DNA of 64,000 nt from Amphiura filiformis (lineage: Eukaryota > Echinodermata > Ophiuroidea > Amphilepidida > Amphiuridae), in contig NC_092637.1 of NCBI RefSeq assembly GCF_039555335.1, positions 3,250,472 to 3,314,471 on the forward strand, read 5' to 3'. The notes under the pieces were generated by a model, which saw nothing but the letters and a program-made list of their open reading frames with translations, did no database searches and had not been told where the DNA came from. Both the position numbers and the translations under genes were made by a program. Positions 48,559 to 58,963 of this stretch are shown piece by piece; the stretch's first letter is position 1, and each line of letters opens with the position of its first letter.

Positions 48559-49990
48559 GAATGTCAGCACAGTTGTGCAAAGGGTACATAGATGTAAGTG
48601 TTGATATTGATAATGATAATATATGTTTTATTTAATTAGATGTCATTCAAGATTTTTTTTTTCTACTCATTGACAGGTGGTTTCAATTGCAAATTTGACA
48701 GTGCACAGTTGTAAAACTTGCTCCCAATAATTATTAGGAATACTTTTTTTCTGGAGGATGAAGGAATTAAATGAGCACTCCTGCAAACATAACATTGCAT
48801 TATGCCTTTATATGTTAGAAAATAATTTATCAAGCACGAATTACGTGGTTTTATTTGAACAAACTCATATTGACCACAAAAATGAATTAATACACCCGTC
48901 TCTCAACACACAATATTTAAAATTTCCAGGCTGAGAAATTGTCCAGTGCAATGACGTCCCAGTAATATAATGAAGACTGACAACAATTGAGCACAGATAT
49001 AACCATGACACTAGAACATTCTGATGGGGGAATTTTGAATATTACGTGTTGAGAACTGGTTGTTTCATTTTTATGGTCAATATGAGTTTGTTTTAAATAA
49101 AACCATGCGATCTGTGCTTGATAAGTATTTTTCTAACATGTAAGGGATAATGTTGTGATTGCCGCAGACATATCCTTTAATACATATCACCTAAATAAAC
49201 AAAGAATTAAGTAGAATTTAGGGAAGAAACCCCCAACTACTTGGGATTTTATTATTATTATTTGCAGCCAGATTAGCCTGGCCTGGTCCAGTGGATTTTA
49301 TCCCAAGAATATCTTGGTTGTTAATTGTGTTGTCTGAACGAATATTCATGGAGACAATTGCTCCCATTTCTTTATGATGCAACTTGTACACACATGTCCA
49401 TGAGTAAAGTACGAGATATAGGCAAGTTATGTTTGAGTTCAATTTCAAGTAATGTTTGAGAAATTTGTACCAAAAATGGTTAGAAATGCTCAGTTTTGCC
49501 AAAAGAACCATAAAAAGTAAGATTTTCACCTAAATTTCAAATAGAAGTTGAAAATTTAAAAAAAATATTCAAAATTGAAAAAAATAAATTTTACTCAAGA
49601 ATTATTTGTTACGGTGACTGAAGAAATTTGGGCGAAAAAAAAACTTTTCGGGATTTTCTCCAAAAATGAGCAAGTTAGTTGAGTACCTTATTCTTTAAAA
49701 AGTCTTGCATTTAATTAATGAAAGCGGTGTATGGATTTTTTTTGGCAGGATACCTCAAATTTCAGCATTGCTGAAAATTGGATGTGACTCTATATGTAAA
49801 AGCAAAAAAATGATTGATCCAACTAATAAAAATATGTCGTTATGTCTTATTTAAGGCATTGGTAAAATTCATATAAACTTTATCATAGAAGACTTTTTAA
49901 ACTATTGTATAATGTGCTGTTAACTAATTAGTCATGTTGGTAAGGTGTTAATGTGCAAAATTTGTTTTTGTTGTTATTGTTTTAACTCAG
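48559..49990. other. KDZ intron sequence, nothing recognised
   Basis: Two inverse phrases, at about 48,800-48,880 (GAATTACGTGGTTTTATTTG) and 49,075-49,130 (AAATAAAACCATGCGATC), mark an inverted repeat of about 330 bases, probably a MITE. The missing KDZ exon was not found here. Confidence 0.45.
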
Positions 49991-50111
49991 GTGGAAAAGG
50001 GAATGGATAAAGCTGAGCAGCAGTGGGAGGAATTTTGGGCTGCCAATGGAAACAGATACAGCAGGATAGATATTGAAAGATGGCATGCTGATATTGCCAA
50101 TATAGCTGAAG
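49991..50111 (+). pseudogene. KDZ exon, coiled-coil region
   Basis: 121 bases between TTTAACTCAG and GTAAGT. Reads VEKGMDKAEQQWEEFWAANG and then RYSRIDIERWHADIANIAE. Its phase does not fit the previous visible exon, so at least one exon is missing between them. It joins the next exon in matching phase. Confidence 0.75.
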
Positions 50112-50494
50112 GTAAGTATTGATATGACAGCGTTCAAGATCTTGGCACCATGGAAGCCAAAATGGTATGAACATAAGTTACTAATATTATGGTCAAATGA
50201 ACTTTTTCTAGGGTGAAATTTTATGCAGATTATGAATATGTAATCAGAAATGCAAAATCTGTGTTGCTTTATTTTTTTAATCAAATACATTACCATTCAG
50301 TCAAAATTGAAGATAAACTTGTTATAAGCAACTATTTTGGACACAACAAGTTTGCATTTTTATCTCAAAAGCTTGTTTGGTTTTTGAGTTTTGATGAAAC
50401 TAGTTAATTTAAATTTAATACCAGCATATTAACTTATTACATTGTACAAAATAAGGGCAAAGTCATTCTTCTACATTTTCCAATCAAATTTTAT
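50112..50494. other. KDZ intron sequence, nothing recognised
   Basis: AT-rich, no repeat seen up to the flank of the next transposon. Confidence 0.5.
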
Positions 50495-50503
50495 GTCAGA
50501 ACC

Positions 50504-51275
50504 TAGACTATGCCATAGTCTATTTGTGATGTTAATCATGATGAAAGCATTCAGTTGAACTCAAAATTATACTGATATTAATTACATCAAAATACTAGTA
50601 TAAAATTGAAAAAGTTTATATAATTATATTAGTGACAGTAAAAGTAAAGTGTTTACTAAAGGGCTTATATTATTAAATGCAACATATCATAATGTCATAA
50701 TTGTATTGTATTAATCGCGAAATTCCAGGTTAAAAATAGACTATGGACTTTCAATTTTAAACAGGATTTTGAACGGGCAAAGTCCCTAACACTCACACTG
50801 TCAATCATACTTGTTTAGAATTTAACCACAAGCAAATACAAGACGCGTTCATGCACTTAACTGACGCGTTCATGCAATTACACAACACAAAGGCGGGGTA
50901 GGCCACATACTTGTGTACCATGTAGTTATTAATGGTAATGACAGGTACTTGGAGGATTTAAACCATAACGAGATCGGGCGACCAATCACAAGCCAGATCC
51001 ATTTAAAGATGCATTACATCATGGCCAATTTTAGTAGGCCAGATTTCCGACAATCTCATCCATAGAAGCTCATAGACAGCCGTGTTAAGCATCTCTGACC
51101 GCAATCCAAAGTCAGTAGTCCACTTGCGAAGCTAACAAACAGAGGGAGTAGGGTGACTGAAAAGAACAGATGTGAAAATCTATCAATTGTGCACACATTA
51201 ATTAAATCAGAGTTTTAAGCTTAAATACAATATCCAGAGTATGTACAATGGGCAAGTGGACTACGGGATAGTCTA
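50504..51275. mobile_element. TAGACTA-end non-autonomous transposon, copy 2 (inverted)
   Basis: Starts TAGACTATGCCATAGTC and ends GGACTACGGGATAGTCTA, flanked on both sides by the perfect 9-bp duplication GTCAGAACC (50,495-50,503 and 51,276-51,284). The sequence is the reverse complement of 37,405-38,137. It is non-coding. Confidence 0.95.
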
Positions 51276-51660
51276 GTCAGAACCTGGAATTTTACTATAA
51301 GTGGCCAATTTTCGGGAATCATTTGTCACTGGGACTGCAAATTTTGGGTAAACATTGCGAAAATATTTATCAAGTTATACTTAAAGTGATTTTTTTAATG
51401 GAATAAACCTATTATTGTCTGAAAAATTAAATCATAAAATAAACAATGTTTAAAGGTTTAATAGGTGCAATCACATATTTGAAATCTACTGGGGGAAAAT
51501 TGTCAACAAATAAATCCCCATTTTTGGCCAAAAATGCATCTACACATTTTAGCCTAAATATGATATATAAATACAAATTTATCACTGTTTCCATACCTAA
51601 ATACTTTTTGCACACCTTTGGCCCCAACTGGTGCCAAGATCTTTAATGCTGACATATAAG

Positions 51661-51910
51661 CATACATACATACATACATACAAGATTTATATAGCGCCTT
51701 TTACAAATAGATCAAGGCGCATAACAGTGAATGACAAGAACATACATAATAGTAAACAAAGCATAAAATTAATAAACATAATAATAAGATTTTAAGAGTT
51801 TCTTGAAACTTGTGATTGAGCGTGCCTCCCTGATGTTACGTGGGAGGCAGTTCCACAGTGCCGGTGCAGCAGCTTGGAATGCTCTGTCGCCAATTTGAAT
51901 TCTGCCAACA
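51661..51910 (-). mobile_element. 3' end of a non-LTR element with (TATG)n tail
   Basis: On the minus strand 51,905-51,780 encodes QIGDRAFQAAAPALWNCLP and NIREARSITSFKKLLKS, the extreme C-terminus common in CR1/L2-like ORF2 proteins. A short 3' UTR (AAGGCGCTATATAAAT) and a TATG repeat follow. Confidence 0.85.
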
Positions 51911-52514
51911 TGAGGAAAGAGAAAAGTGACACTCTGGCAAACAAATGAAAGAGAAAATCAGAAAGGCAAAGGAAAAGAAAGGGGCAAGGAGCCTGTTTCT
52001 CACCACAATTTACCCAAAGCATGGGCCAAATAGTATAAAACCAAATTTTGGCTTGCTACAAGTGCACATTGTCCAAATGAAATTCTTATTTGAAAGCTCA
52101 AAGACTTAACATGTGCAGTCTCTTTAAGGAACATCATATAAATATTTAACTGACAGATATTACCGGATGAGGATGATGCTACCAGGGTTTTTCCCCAATA
52201 TTTTTATTTTCCTCCCTTGACCAAGAATGCAGGCTATGCCCCTGATGACATTATGCAACTATAGCAATGATATGAGCACTCTCAAATTGAGGAGCAATTC
52301 AAAAATGCTGTAACATTGGCAAGATTTGACTGATAGATTCACAGTGATAAAAATATTGTTAAGTACAAGTGATTTTTTCAGTCACCAAGTATAATCATGG
52401 TTGATCTGACCTGTGTGTTTCATCAATTTCTATACAACAATATAACTTTGCAAAAACCAGTTTAAATAGCTTGCAAATAAAGTAGCCGTTGAAATTTATA
52501 TTTTCTTATTCTAG
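51911..52514. other. KDZ intron sequence, nothing recognised
   Basis: No repeat recognised. It ends in TTTTCTTATTCTAG, a good acceptor. Confidence 0.5.
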
Positions 52515-52888
52515 ATAATTCCGATCTCTCAGATGAAACTGACACTGGCAGTGCCGCTGAGTTTTTCTTTGTATCACAGAGGTTGAAAGAAAATAAATCA
52601 CTCGGCACATACACAACATCGTCAAGTGACAGGTTATCTCACTTGACAGGAACACACCTGCATTTCTCGGAAGCAAGAAAGCATACTGCAGATAAGCAAA
52701 TGCTGCTTCAGAGGAAAGAAGACATGTTGAAAATCCTGCAAGACAGTGTTCCATTTCTTTCTGAGGAGGAGTTTTTGAAGAAGGCCAGAAGCAGGCTGCA
52801 GACCAGAAATAGCGTACCCTCCAACAGGAGATTGAGGTTACCTGCTATGGCATAGAGAAGAGAAAGGTAGCACGGAGCAAAGAAGCTG
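52515..52888 (+). pseudogene. KDZ C-terminal coiled-coil exon with frameshift
   Basis: Enters in phase 1 from 50,111 (GAT). Reads DNSDLSDETDTGSAAEFFF onward to about 52,811. The original frame runs into TAG at 52,853-52,855. The +1 frame carries RTLQQEIEVTCYGIEKRK and ends at a donor GTGAGG, joining the next exon in phase. A one-base indel near 52,815 therefore separates the two parts. Confidence 0.7.
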
Positions 52889-53734
52889 GTGAGGAAACTG
52901 TACTTATTTTTAGGTTGTCAGAAGGAAGATTCCTTATGGCATCGCAGGTTGTGAGTATGGGTGTCAGTCAGTGTCACTCAGTGTGTGTGTTTCACTATGG
53001 GATCTTTCATGTATCAGTGGTGGGCAGGTTATATACAGAGGTCAAGGGTCATTTGAGGTCAACTTATAAAATAACATTATGTAAGATTTTGAGTTAAAAT
53101 TTTGTCTCAAATGAACAGTTTAAATCATATTTCAACCAGTTTAATTCATATTTCATAGCTGCATTATGGGTATTGTTGATATGCAAGGTCACACACGGAT
53201 GTCAACAGTCATTTGAGGTGAACTTATAAATGGGCTGAAAATTATAAAGCTGGTCTCACATGAACAGTTCAGATCCAATTGCAACCATTATTATGTGTAA
53301 ATATAGGCTCATTTGATCCAATTTTATACATGTAACTTGAACTGTACATTGTAGCTGAACAATGTATTCTTCTCATGTGCATTACACTTTATGAGTTAAA
53401 CCTTTTTAGGCAGATTATCTGAAACCTGCACATTAAACGAATATTATATATTTTAGATAAATATTGCTCAGGATAGGGAGGGGCAGTAAGTCATCCTCAA
53501 ATACTAGAAATACCAATTTAACACAACCAGGGGAGTGACATTGGAAAATTTACATAGCAGACTGACCTAGTACCTCTCCAATTATATATGATCATTTGCG
53601 TATGGCAAGTTACTCTTGAGGGCTTACTTAGTGACAGCACATTTGTTATATCTCCCAGGTAGAGTCCAACACCACAAAGTACTAGAAATGTGTGTCATAA
53701 TTCTGCATATAGCATTTAAAAAAAAGTGCAGTGA
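52889..53734. other. KDZ intron sequence with a local duplication
   Basis: Two similar passages (about 53,032-53,160 and 53,185-53,290) share GTCA..GGTCATTTGAGGT.AACTTATAAA and ATGAACAGTT, indicating an old tandem duplication. Nothing else was recognised. Confidence 0.45.
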
Positions 53735-54080
53735 TTTATAGTGCGCTACGCACAGGCACAACGCCTGGACATTGATCCACAAGCCTCAGCACACTTTACA
53801 GGTCGTCGCTGACCACTATGGCCCCACACCATTCCATAAACCATTAAACAACAATTCAGGGACTTGCTGCTTCAAGAGCGCACACCCTAGACATACCACA
53901 AATAACCATCGCAACCAGGATCAGCTCCCTGAGTTTCGTACGGGTTACAACAAGACAAATTAGCAGTGACTTCCTTGTCCAGGGAAATTTCAAGCTAACT
54001 CAATTTTTCCACAAGAGCATACTAGGCACCACCAGGGTTTTAACCAGCAACCTCTTGCACCATAGTTGAACGCCTTATGA
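53735..54080. repeat. SINE-like repeat, unclassified
   Basis: GC-richer block beginning ATAGTGCGCTACGCACAGGC and running through CCTGAGTTTCGTACGGGTTA to a minus-strand tRNA-like phrase around 54,030-54,090. It looks like an interspersed repeat, not an exon. No second copy was seen. Confidence 0.35.
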
Positions 54081-54333
54081 AATTGGTACTGGCCCACCAT
54101 CTGCACTGGAAACATTTTCTGTATCCAACTTTCTCTTTAAGAACTTTGTGAAAGTATTTTTAGCCCCAGTGTCCAGCATTGTGGTGCAAGAACAGTTCTA
54201 TATCCTCCGAATACATCTTATCAGTGGGATTTGCACACTTCACTTGCTGTATTTTTCCTGTTTGTACTGGGGAAAGTCTGGATAACTATATTTTGACATG
54301 TTCTTTTAAAAAACATCAACTTTTATTCTATAG

Positions 54334-54448
54334 ATCCCAAATATGAGGGTGCACCTGCAGAATTGAAGAAGAAAGCTGTTGATTTGCACATGCTAAGGAA
54401 AAGGATCGCAGAAGAAAATGACCTTGTGATATTACATGGACATATGTG
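54334..54448 (+). pseudogene. KDZ C-terminal exon
   Basis: After TTCTATAG it reads DPKYEGAPAELKKKAVDLHM and LRKRIAEENDLVIL, in phase with the previous exon's donor. A TGA follows at about 54,448, so the 3' border is uncertain. Confidence 0.6.
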
Positions 54449-54449
54449 A

Positions 54450-54912
54450 TAATCTGGAATGTTAAATTGCCGCAAGTATGTGATCCTTTGGTAGTTATTA
54501 ATTAACTATAGTGGTATTAATGCTGGCTGAGTAAATGGAAGCGATCACTCATTTCTGTTATCATAATCCCGTACCCGTAACCATACTTGCTACATAACCC
54601 CATGTACCTGTGACCCGTCCATCTACCTTCTTGTCCCCTTTCATTTTTTTTCCATATTATCATGTCCACTAGTCACTGGGACGTAAGTATATGGCTTTTG
54701 CGCCGTTCATGTGCATGCATTATGCACGCGGCGTCTGGACAGACGTACACTCAGAATTAGTATTATGATGTCCTAATAATGTAAAAACGTATAAGGAAAT
54801 ATGCAGCAGTTTAAATGCCTAAAAATATAATAGTTAATAAAATATGATTGAGTCTATGTCAATGTTACCTTCATACATGGCATAATCAGAAAAAGTGCAT
54901 CTGCATTTGGAT
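54450..54912. other. KDZ intron sequence, nothing recognised
   Basis: Non-coding; no repeat recognised. Confidence 0.45.
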
Positions 54913-55056
54913 GTCCCAGTTCCAAGTGTCTGCCTGCCAGCAAATATAACCATGGAGTGTTAGACACCCATATTCTAACCATGTGTCCAGTTCTGAGTCT
55001 CTTCCTGCCAGCAAATATAAACATGGCGTTTCAGGCACCCATATATATTCTAACCA
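54913..55056. repeat. tandem duplication, two units of about 72 bp
   Basis: Both units contain GTCCAGTTC-like starts, CTGCCAGCAAATATAA, CATGG and CACCCATAT...TCTAACCAT. They are moderately diverged. Confidence 0.8.
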
Positions 55057-55485
55057 TGGAGTTTCACACACTCACGTCCGTACATAACCAACTTACTGTC
55101 AAGGTCTGCTTATTACAAAATGGGAGGCGTTATACCCTATATGGGTCAAAGACACTGTTTATGAAACTTAATCAACTATGGAGCTCCATGGTTGCAATCA
55201 GACTCTACACTGGTATGTGAATAACATGCAAACCTGCACAATTTGAATACAGATATAAATGCACTCATTCATTCCCATTAGATTTGAGAAGCCTACTTTT
55301 GTCAGGCAGTCTGGTGTCTGGCAAAAGTGTCCGTTGGTTGTAATGCTCTTTAATTAATTAGGTGCATCTATGTGAAGTCCCTTGATGATGGTTTGTAAGA
55401 ATTATTAATTATTAATCTTATTATTATTATTATTACATGTATTATACTAAATTACTGTCTTATCTTTTTGCATTATATTTTGCAG

Positions 55486-55746
55486 CCATGCATGACCGGT
55501 GAGCTGGAAGTCAAGAAGAAAGGGCTTGCATTTGTAAAAGGTGCAATTGACAAAGGTAGCTCCATGTTAAAGAAAGCTCTTGCACATGAATGGGATAATG
55601 ATGAAGACTTCAACCAGGACTTGCGCATGCTGCTAGAGACACTGCACAAAGGCAAGGAAGTTGGCATTGATGGGGAAGACGAGGAAGATGACGAGTCTGA
55701 AGATGACGAGTCTGAAGAGGACGACATAGAGAATGACGACATTTAG
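55486..55746 (+). pseudogene. last KDZ exon, acidic tail and stop
   Basis: Begins after TATTTTGCAG with PCMTGELEVKKKGLAFVKGA and ends GEDEEDDESEDDESEED... at a TAG (55,744-55,746). The frame is open over 87 codons. The acidic tail is unusual for a random open frame, so this exon is probably real or recently was. Confidence 0.65.
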
Positions 55747-55799
55747 GGTTTTGTTAAGTAGCCAATACATAAAATCTAACATGAACAGGATAGGGTCCC

Positions 55800-56058
55800 A
55801 TTTGTGACACGATCTGGTCCATGGGGACCAAAGGCAGCAAATTTGAAACTGAGATAAAGGTAAAAATATGGAGTAAAAAAACAATAAAATACATAAGAAA
55901 ATAGACATCAAAAAACGTCATTACTTTAGAACCAAGTATGCTAGACCTTGGTGTTTGCAGTAAATGATAGCCTATTGTATGTTTAATGTAATAATTACAG
56001 TAACTCAACTTTCAAAAATGCCTCCTTTGGCCCCCCATGGACCAGATCGTGTCACATT
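55800..56058. mobile_element. MITE about 50 bp after the KDZ stop
   Basis: Left arm GTCCCATTTGTGACACGATC then TGGTCCATGGGGACCAAAGG; the inverse arm ends at about 56,058 (GACCAGATCGTGTCACATTTG). The arms are about 50 bases and the interior about 160. An AATAAA at 55,883-55,888 lies inside and could serve as a polyadenylation signal. Confidence 0.8.
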
Positions 56059-57519
56059 TGTTAATCACAACACCCTTTTTCAAATGCATGTATTTCTGTT
56101 ATATGTTAAGTATTCAAATTTCTCGCATCACATGCATTCAACTAATATACTAGTTATCTCATAATGTGATAATCTCCAATTATCTACATGGTGTCCCATA
56201 ATGGTATGTACCGTGTTTGGAAAAATGATTAGAAATAACAAATCAACAACCTACAAAAAATCAATTTATGCAATAATAGACTGGCTCTTAATAATTTTGG
56301 AAAAATGGTGTTCTTTGCGGCAAGTTTGCATAAGAGTTGGTAACCAGCTTCTTTTTTTTTTTTTTTTTTTGGGTATGCTGAACTCGAATCTTTTTTCTGC
56401 CAAGCAATATTTTGAGACCGTAACCCTCAAAAAGATCCTCAAAATGATTCCATAGGATTGTGAGGGAAAAAAATAATTTTATTCCAATAACACTTTCAAA
56501 CATGTCAAATTATGCCTCTGGTCCCACGGATCCCAGAAATGTAATTTTTTAGCGTACAACCTACCATTAAGAGGTTATGGGCCACAGAAGGTCACAGGTC
56601 GATTTGCTTGTTGTGTATGGATCAAAAGTTGCTCCAATTTTCGTAAAAACTGAAGCAAATTGTTTGCCTAGCTTAGAGGTTTCAGAAAAAGAATAGTTTA
56701 CGATGTCTAGTTAGCATGTTACACCGTAAAGCATCAAAAGATATGTAGAATTCCATAGGATTCAATGGAATTTGTATTTATTTATCATCTATTTTCTGAA
56801 CTTGACATCGTAGATAAAAAACCTATTCTTTTCCTGAATCCCTTGAACTTGAGAAACAGTTTGCATCCATTGACAGAACAATTTAAATTTTTCAGCCCTT
56901 TATAACATGCGAATTAACCTTGGACCTGTTGAGCCTCACAACTTTATAACTTTTATGTCCTACATGCAAATATGTTTCATTTTTGTGGTCCTTAGACCCA
57001 AACGAATAAATTGACATGTTTTTAGTGAATTTGGTTCAAAAATAGCTTGAAATATTATTTTAAATTCAGCATACCCGAATTAACCAAGCTAATTTCCAAA
57101 ATAGAACCAAAATAGAACCAGTCTATAAATTGATGGACATGCCTTCTACTCATTCTGTTAATTTCATTACAATATCTTAATCAATGGAAATTGGTTTTGT
57201 TTTATTTACAATGCAGAAGACTTATAATGCATAGGGGCCACTGTTCACTGACCAGAGGGTATCATACGTGACCAAACATACAAATGGTTTGTCATGACTA
57301 GGCACTGTATGTAAAAAAGGAAGGTTTTATTTCAAACTCTAATGGTGACCTGCAGGTCAAATTGCTAGAATTGTACATTAAACACACCTAAACAGACACA
57401 ATGCAATTTGCAGGCAGCAGCTTTTAATCAGCGCCAATATTGCAACATTGAAACAAACAACTATACAAACATCCAATGCAACCCAACCCCATCCCCCAGT
57501 AGGCAATGAGGATAAAGTT
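56059..57519. other. non-coding, nothing recognised
   Basis: Contains a T-run at 56,352-56,370. No coding region could be supported. Confidence 0.5.
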
Positions 57520-57593
57520 GACACGAGCGGGGCTCGAACTCGCAACCTATGGATTATGAGTCGGGCGCCTTATCCACTCGGCCACACATGCTC
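57520..57593 (-). repeat. tRNA-Met(CAT)-like sequence, probable SINE head or tRNA relic
   Basis: Minus strand: TGGCCGAGTGGATAAGGCGC (perfect A-box form), loop CTCATAA with anticodon CAT, and GCGAGTTCGAGCCCCGC as T-arm. The anticodon stem has only two good pairs, so a working tRNA is unlikely. It is the most tRNA-like sequence in the window. Confidence 0.6.
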
Positions 57594-57641
57594 CACATGG
57601 ATAATATCAAAAGCGATGCACTTGTGCTACATGTGTCTCAT

Positions 57642-57810
57642 TTGACTTAATGGCTGGGAATAAGTACCGGATACGTCTGGAATGCAGGTCTGTTCAAATC
57701 ATCCCCAAATTATATGGTTTCAGGCATGTTCTCTTTTTCCTGAACCATGTGACTTGGGGATGATTTGATGACCTTCACTTGAGATGGGTCTGGTATTTAT
57801 TCCTAGCTAT
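57642..57810. repeat. inverted repeat, about 70-bp arms
   Basis: TCTCATTTGACTT...GGTCTGTTCAAATCATCCCC and its inverse GGGGATGATTTGATGACC...AAGTGAGATG, with a short AT-rich loop holding GGTTTCAGG and CCTGAACC. It follows the tRNA-like sequence and may be part of one element. Confidence 0.65.
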
Positions 57811-57829
57811 TATCCACTATTATAAAAAA

Positions 57830-57940
57830 GTATCTAAAACAAGGACAAAGGGCATAGATCACACAAGTGCATCCATATGGATAATTATCGTGAAAACAGT
57901 ATCTAAAACAAGGAAAAAGGGCATAGATCATATGTAATAA
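57830..57940. repeat. direct duplication of about 40 bp
   Basis: AGTATCTAAAACAAGGACAA with AGGGCATAGATCA occurs twice, about 68 bases apart. Confidence 0.85.
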
Positions 57941-58083
57941 ACCAACCGGGCAGCCATGTTGGAGGACAGTTCTAAGATATCCTAGAGGGACAACAGGTCT
58001 CTTGATCGATTCCACAACCATTCATACATATTGCCTATTTTATTGTATTATTATAGGACAGAATTTTATTTAAACGACCTTTC

Positions 58084-58240
58084 TGACCCTGTCATGAATG
58101 TTTATTACATACTTAATACCTGCACAATAAATCAGTGTTTTGAGAGCTTAAGGCAATATGACTCTGTCATGAGTGATGTTGTATTGCATACTCTCAATAC
58201 CTGGCACAATAAATCAGTGTTTTGGGTTCTTTGAGGCAAA
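58084..58240. repeat. tandem duplication, two units of about 78 bp
   Basis: Both units carry CTGTCATGA.TG, a CAATACCTG-like phrase and CACAATAAATCAGTGTTTTG. They are clearly related, with small indels. Confidence 0.85.
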
Positions 58241-58244
58241 TTAC

Positions 58245-58630
58245 CATTTGTTATGACAGGTTTTAGGGTTTTCAGACATTGCAAATACTTGTTTATTGTG
58301 CTTTTTGAGACTTTTTGGTCACGCATGATACCCCCTGATCCCCAATGACCAGTACTGATCCATCTGGGCTTTATCACTATCTTTCAATCACTGCTACCGC
58401 CATATGGTGTAGTTCATTAGAAAAACACCAAATTTGGCACATATGTAGTGCGTGATAAGGCAAATAATGTTTGGGACCTATATGTACATAATATATTATG
58501 ATGTTGGATATTTTGCATTTTCTTGGGATTTTTACCATCAATTTTTACTCAAAAATGTCCATATTAATGATATTTCAATGCCTTTAACCTGCTCAAGGAA
58601 TTACTGCAAAAAGTATCTTCTCTTTCAAGT
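58245..58630. other. non-coding, nothing recognised
   Basis: No gene or repeat recognised. Confidence 0.5.
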
Positions 58631-58639
58631 AGCTGCTGG

Positions 58640-58955
58640 CAGTGGCGTAACTAGGGGGGCAACATGCCCCAGGCGCCACCCTTAGGGGGCGCCAAATTGA
58701 TCAATTCAGCATCAATCCTGCGCCCCTCCAAGCGATGCTTTGCACGCATTTCAGCACAATATCAATTGAAAGAACATTTTAAGACTGATATTCAACTTCT
58801 AGTAACCAAAATTAATTAGTGGTAGGCCTTATTAATTGTTTCAAGAATTGGGGGGGCATTATGTATCCCGAGTCTAAGATATTCTCGGGGGAGGGGGGTA
58901 GGGGCGCCAATTTTGTTTCTTGCCCCGGGCGCTACCAACCCTAGTTACGCCACTA
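58640..58955. mobile_element. hAT-like MITE with 8-bp TSD
   Basis: Starts CAGTGGCGTAACTAGGGG and ends CCCTAGTTACGCCACTA, flanked by GCTGCTGG on both sides (58,632-58,639 and 58,956-58,963). The 8-bp duplication and CAGTGGCGTA ends are typical of hAT elements. It is 316 bp and non-coding. A degraded relative is at 30,458-30,777. Confidence 0.9.
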
Positions 58956-58963
58956 GCTGCTGG

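Larger units (their letters stand above)
41984..55746 (+). pseudogene. KDZ-family transposase locus (Kyakuja-Dileera-Zisupton), multi-exon, decaying
   Basis: Recognisable exons are 41,984-42,287, 44,739-44,856, 49,991-50,111, 52,515-52,888, 54,334 to about 54,448 and 55,486-55,746. The first has the KDZ core (DETGLAVAGCRH, then SGEMYGYPHFL); a second block, DVICKYW, follows in a shifted frame. The next exon has KWGGRYQED and GRGEEMEQIFSYLSRLNSMT, with the expected acidic residue. D, D and E in these blocks match the proposed catalytic triad of this DDE-type family. The later exons are coiled-coil-like and end in an acidic tail. Frame breaks near 42,187 and 52,815, a stop near 42,233 and an unfound exon between 44,856 and 49,991 argue for a relic. 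Assembly error or domestication of only part remain possible. No terminal inverted repeats were found. Confidence 0.8.

Noticed and set aside
57520-57593. Functional tRNA-Met gene
   Set aside because: The A box and anticodon loop look right, but the anticodon stem has only two convincing pairs, so it is listed as tRNA-derived.
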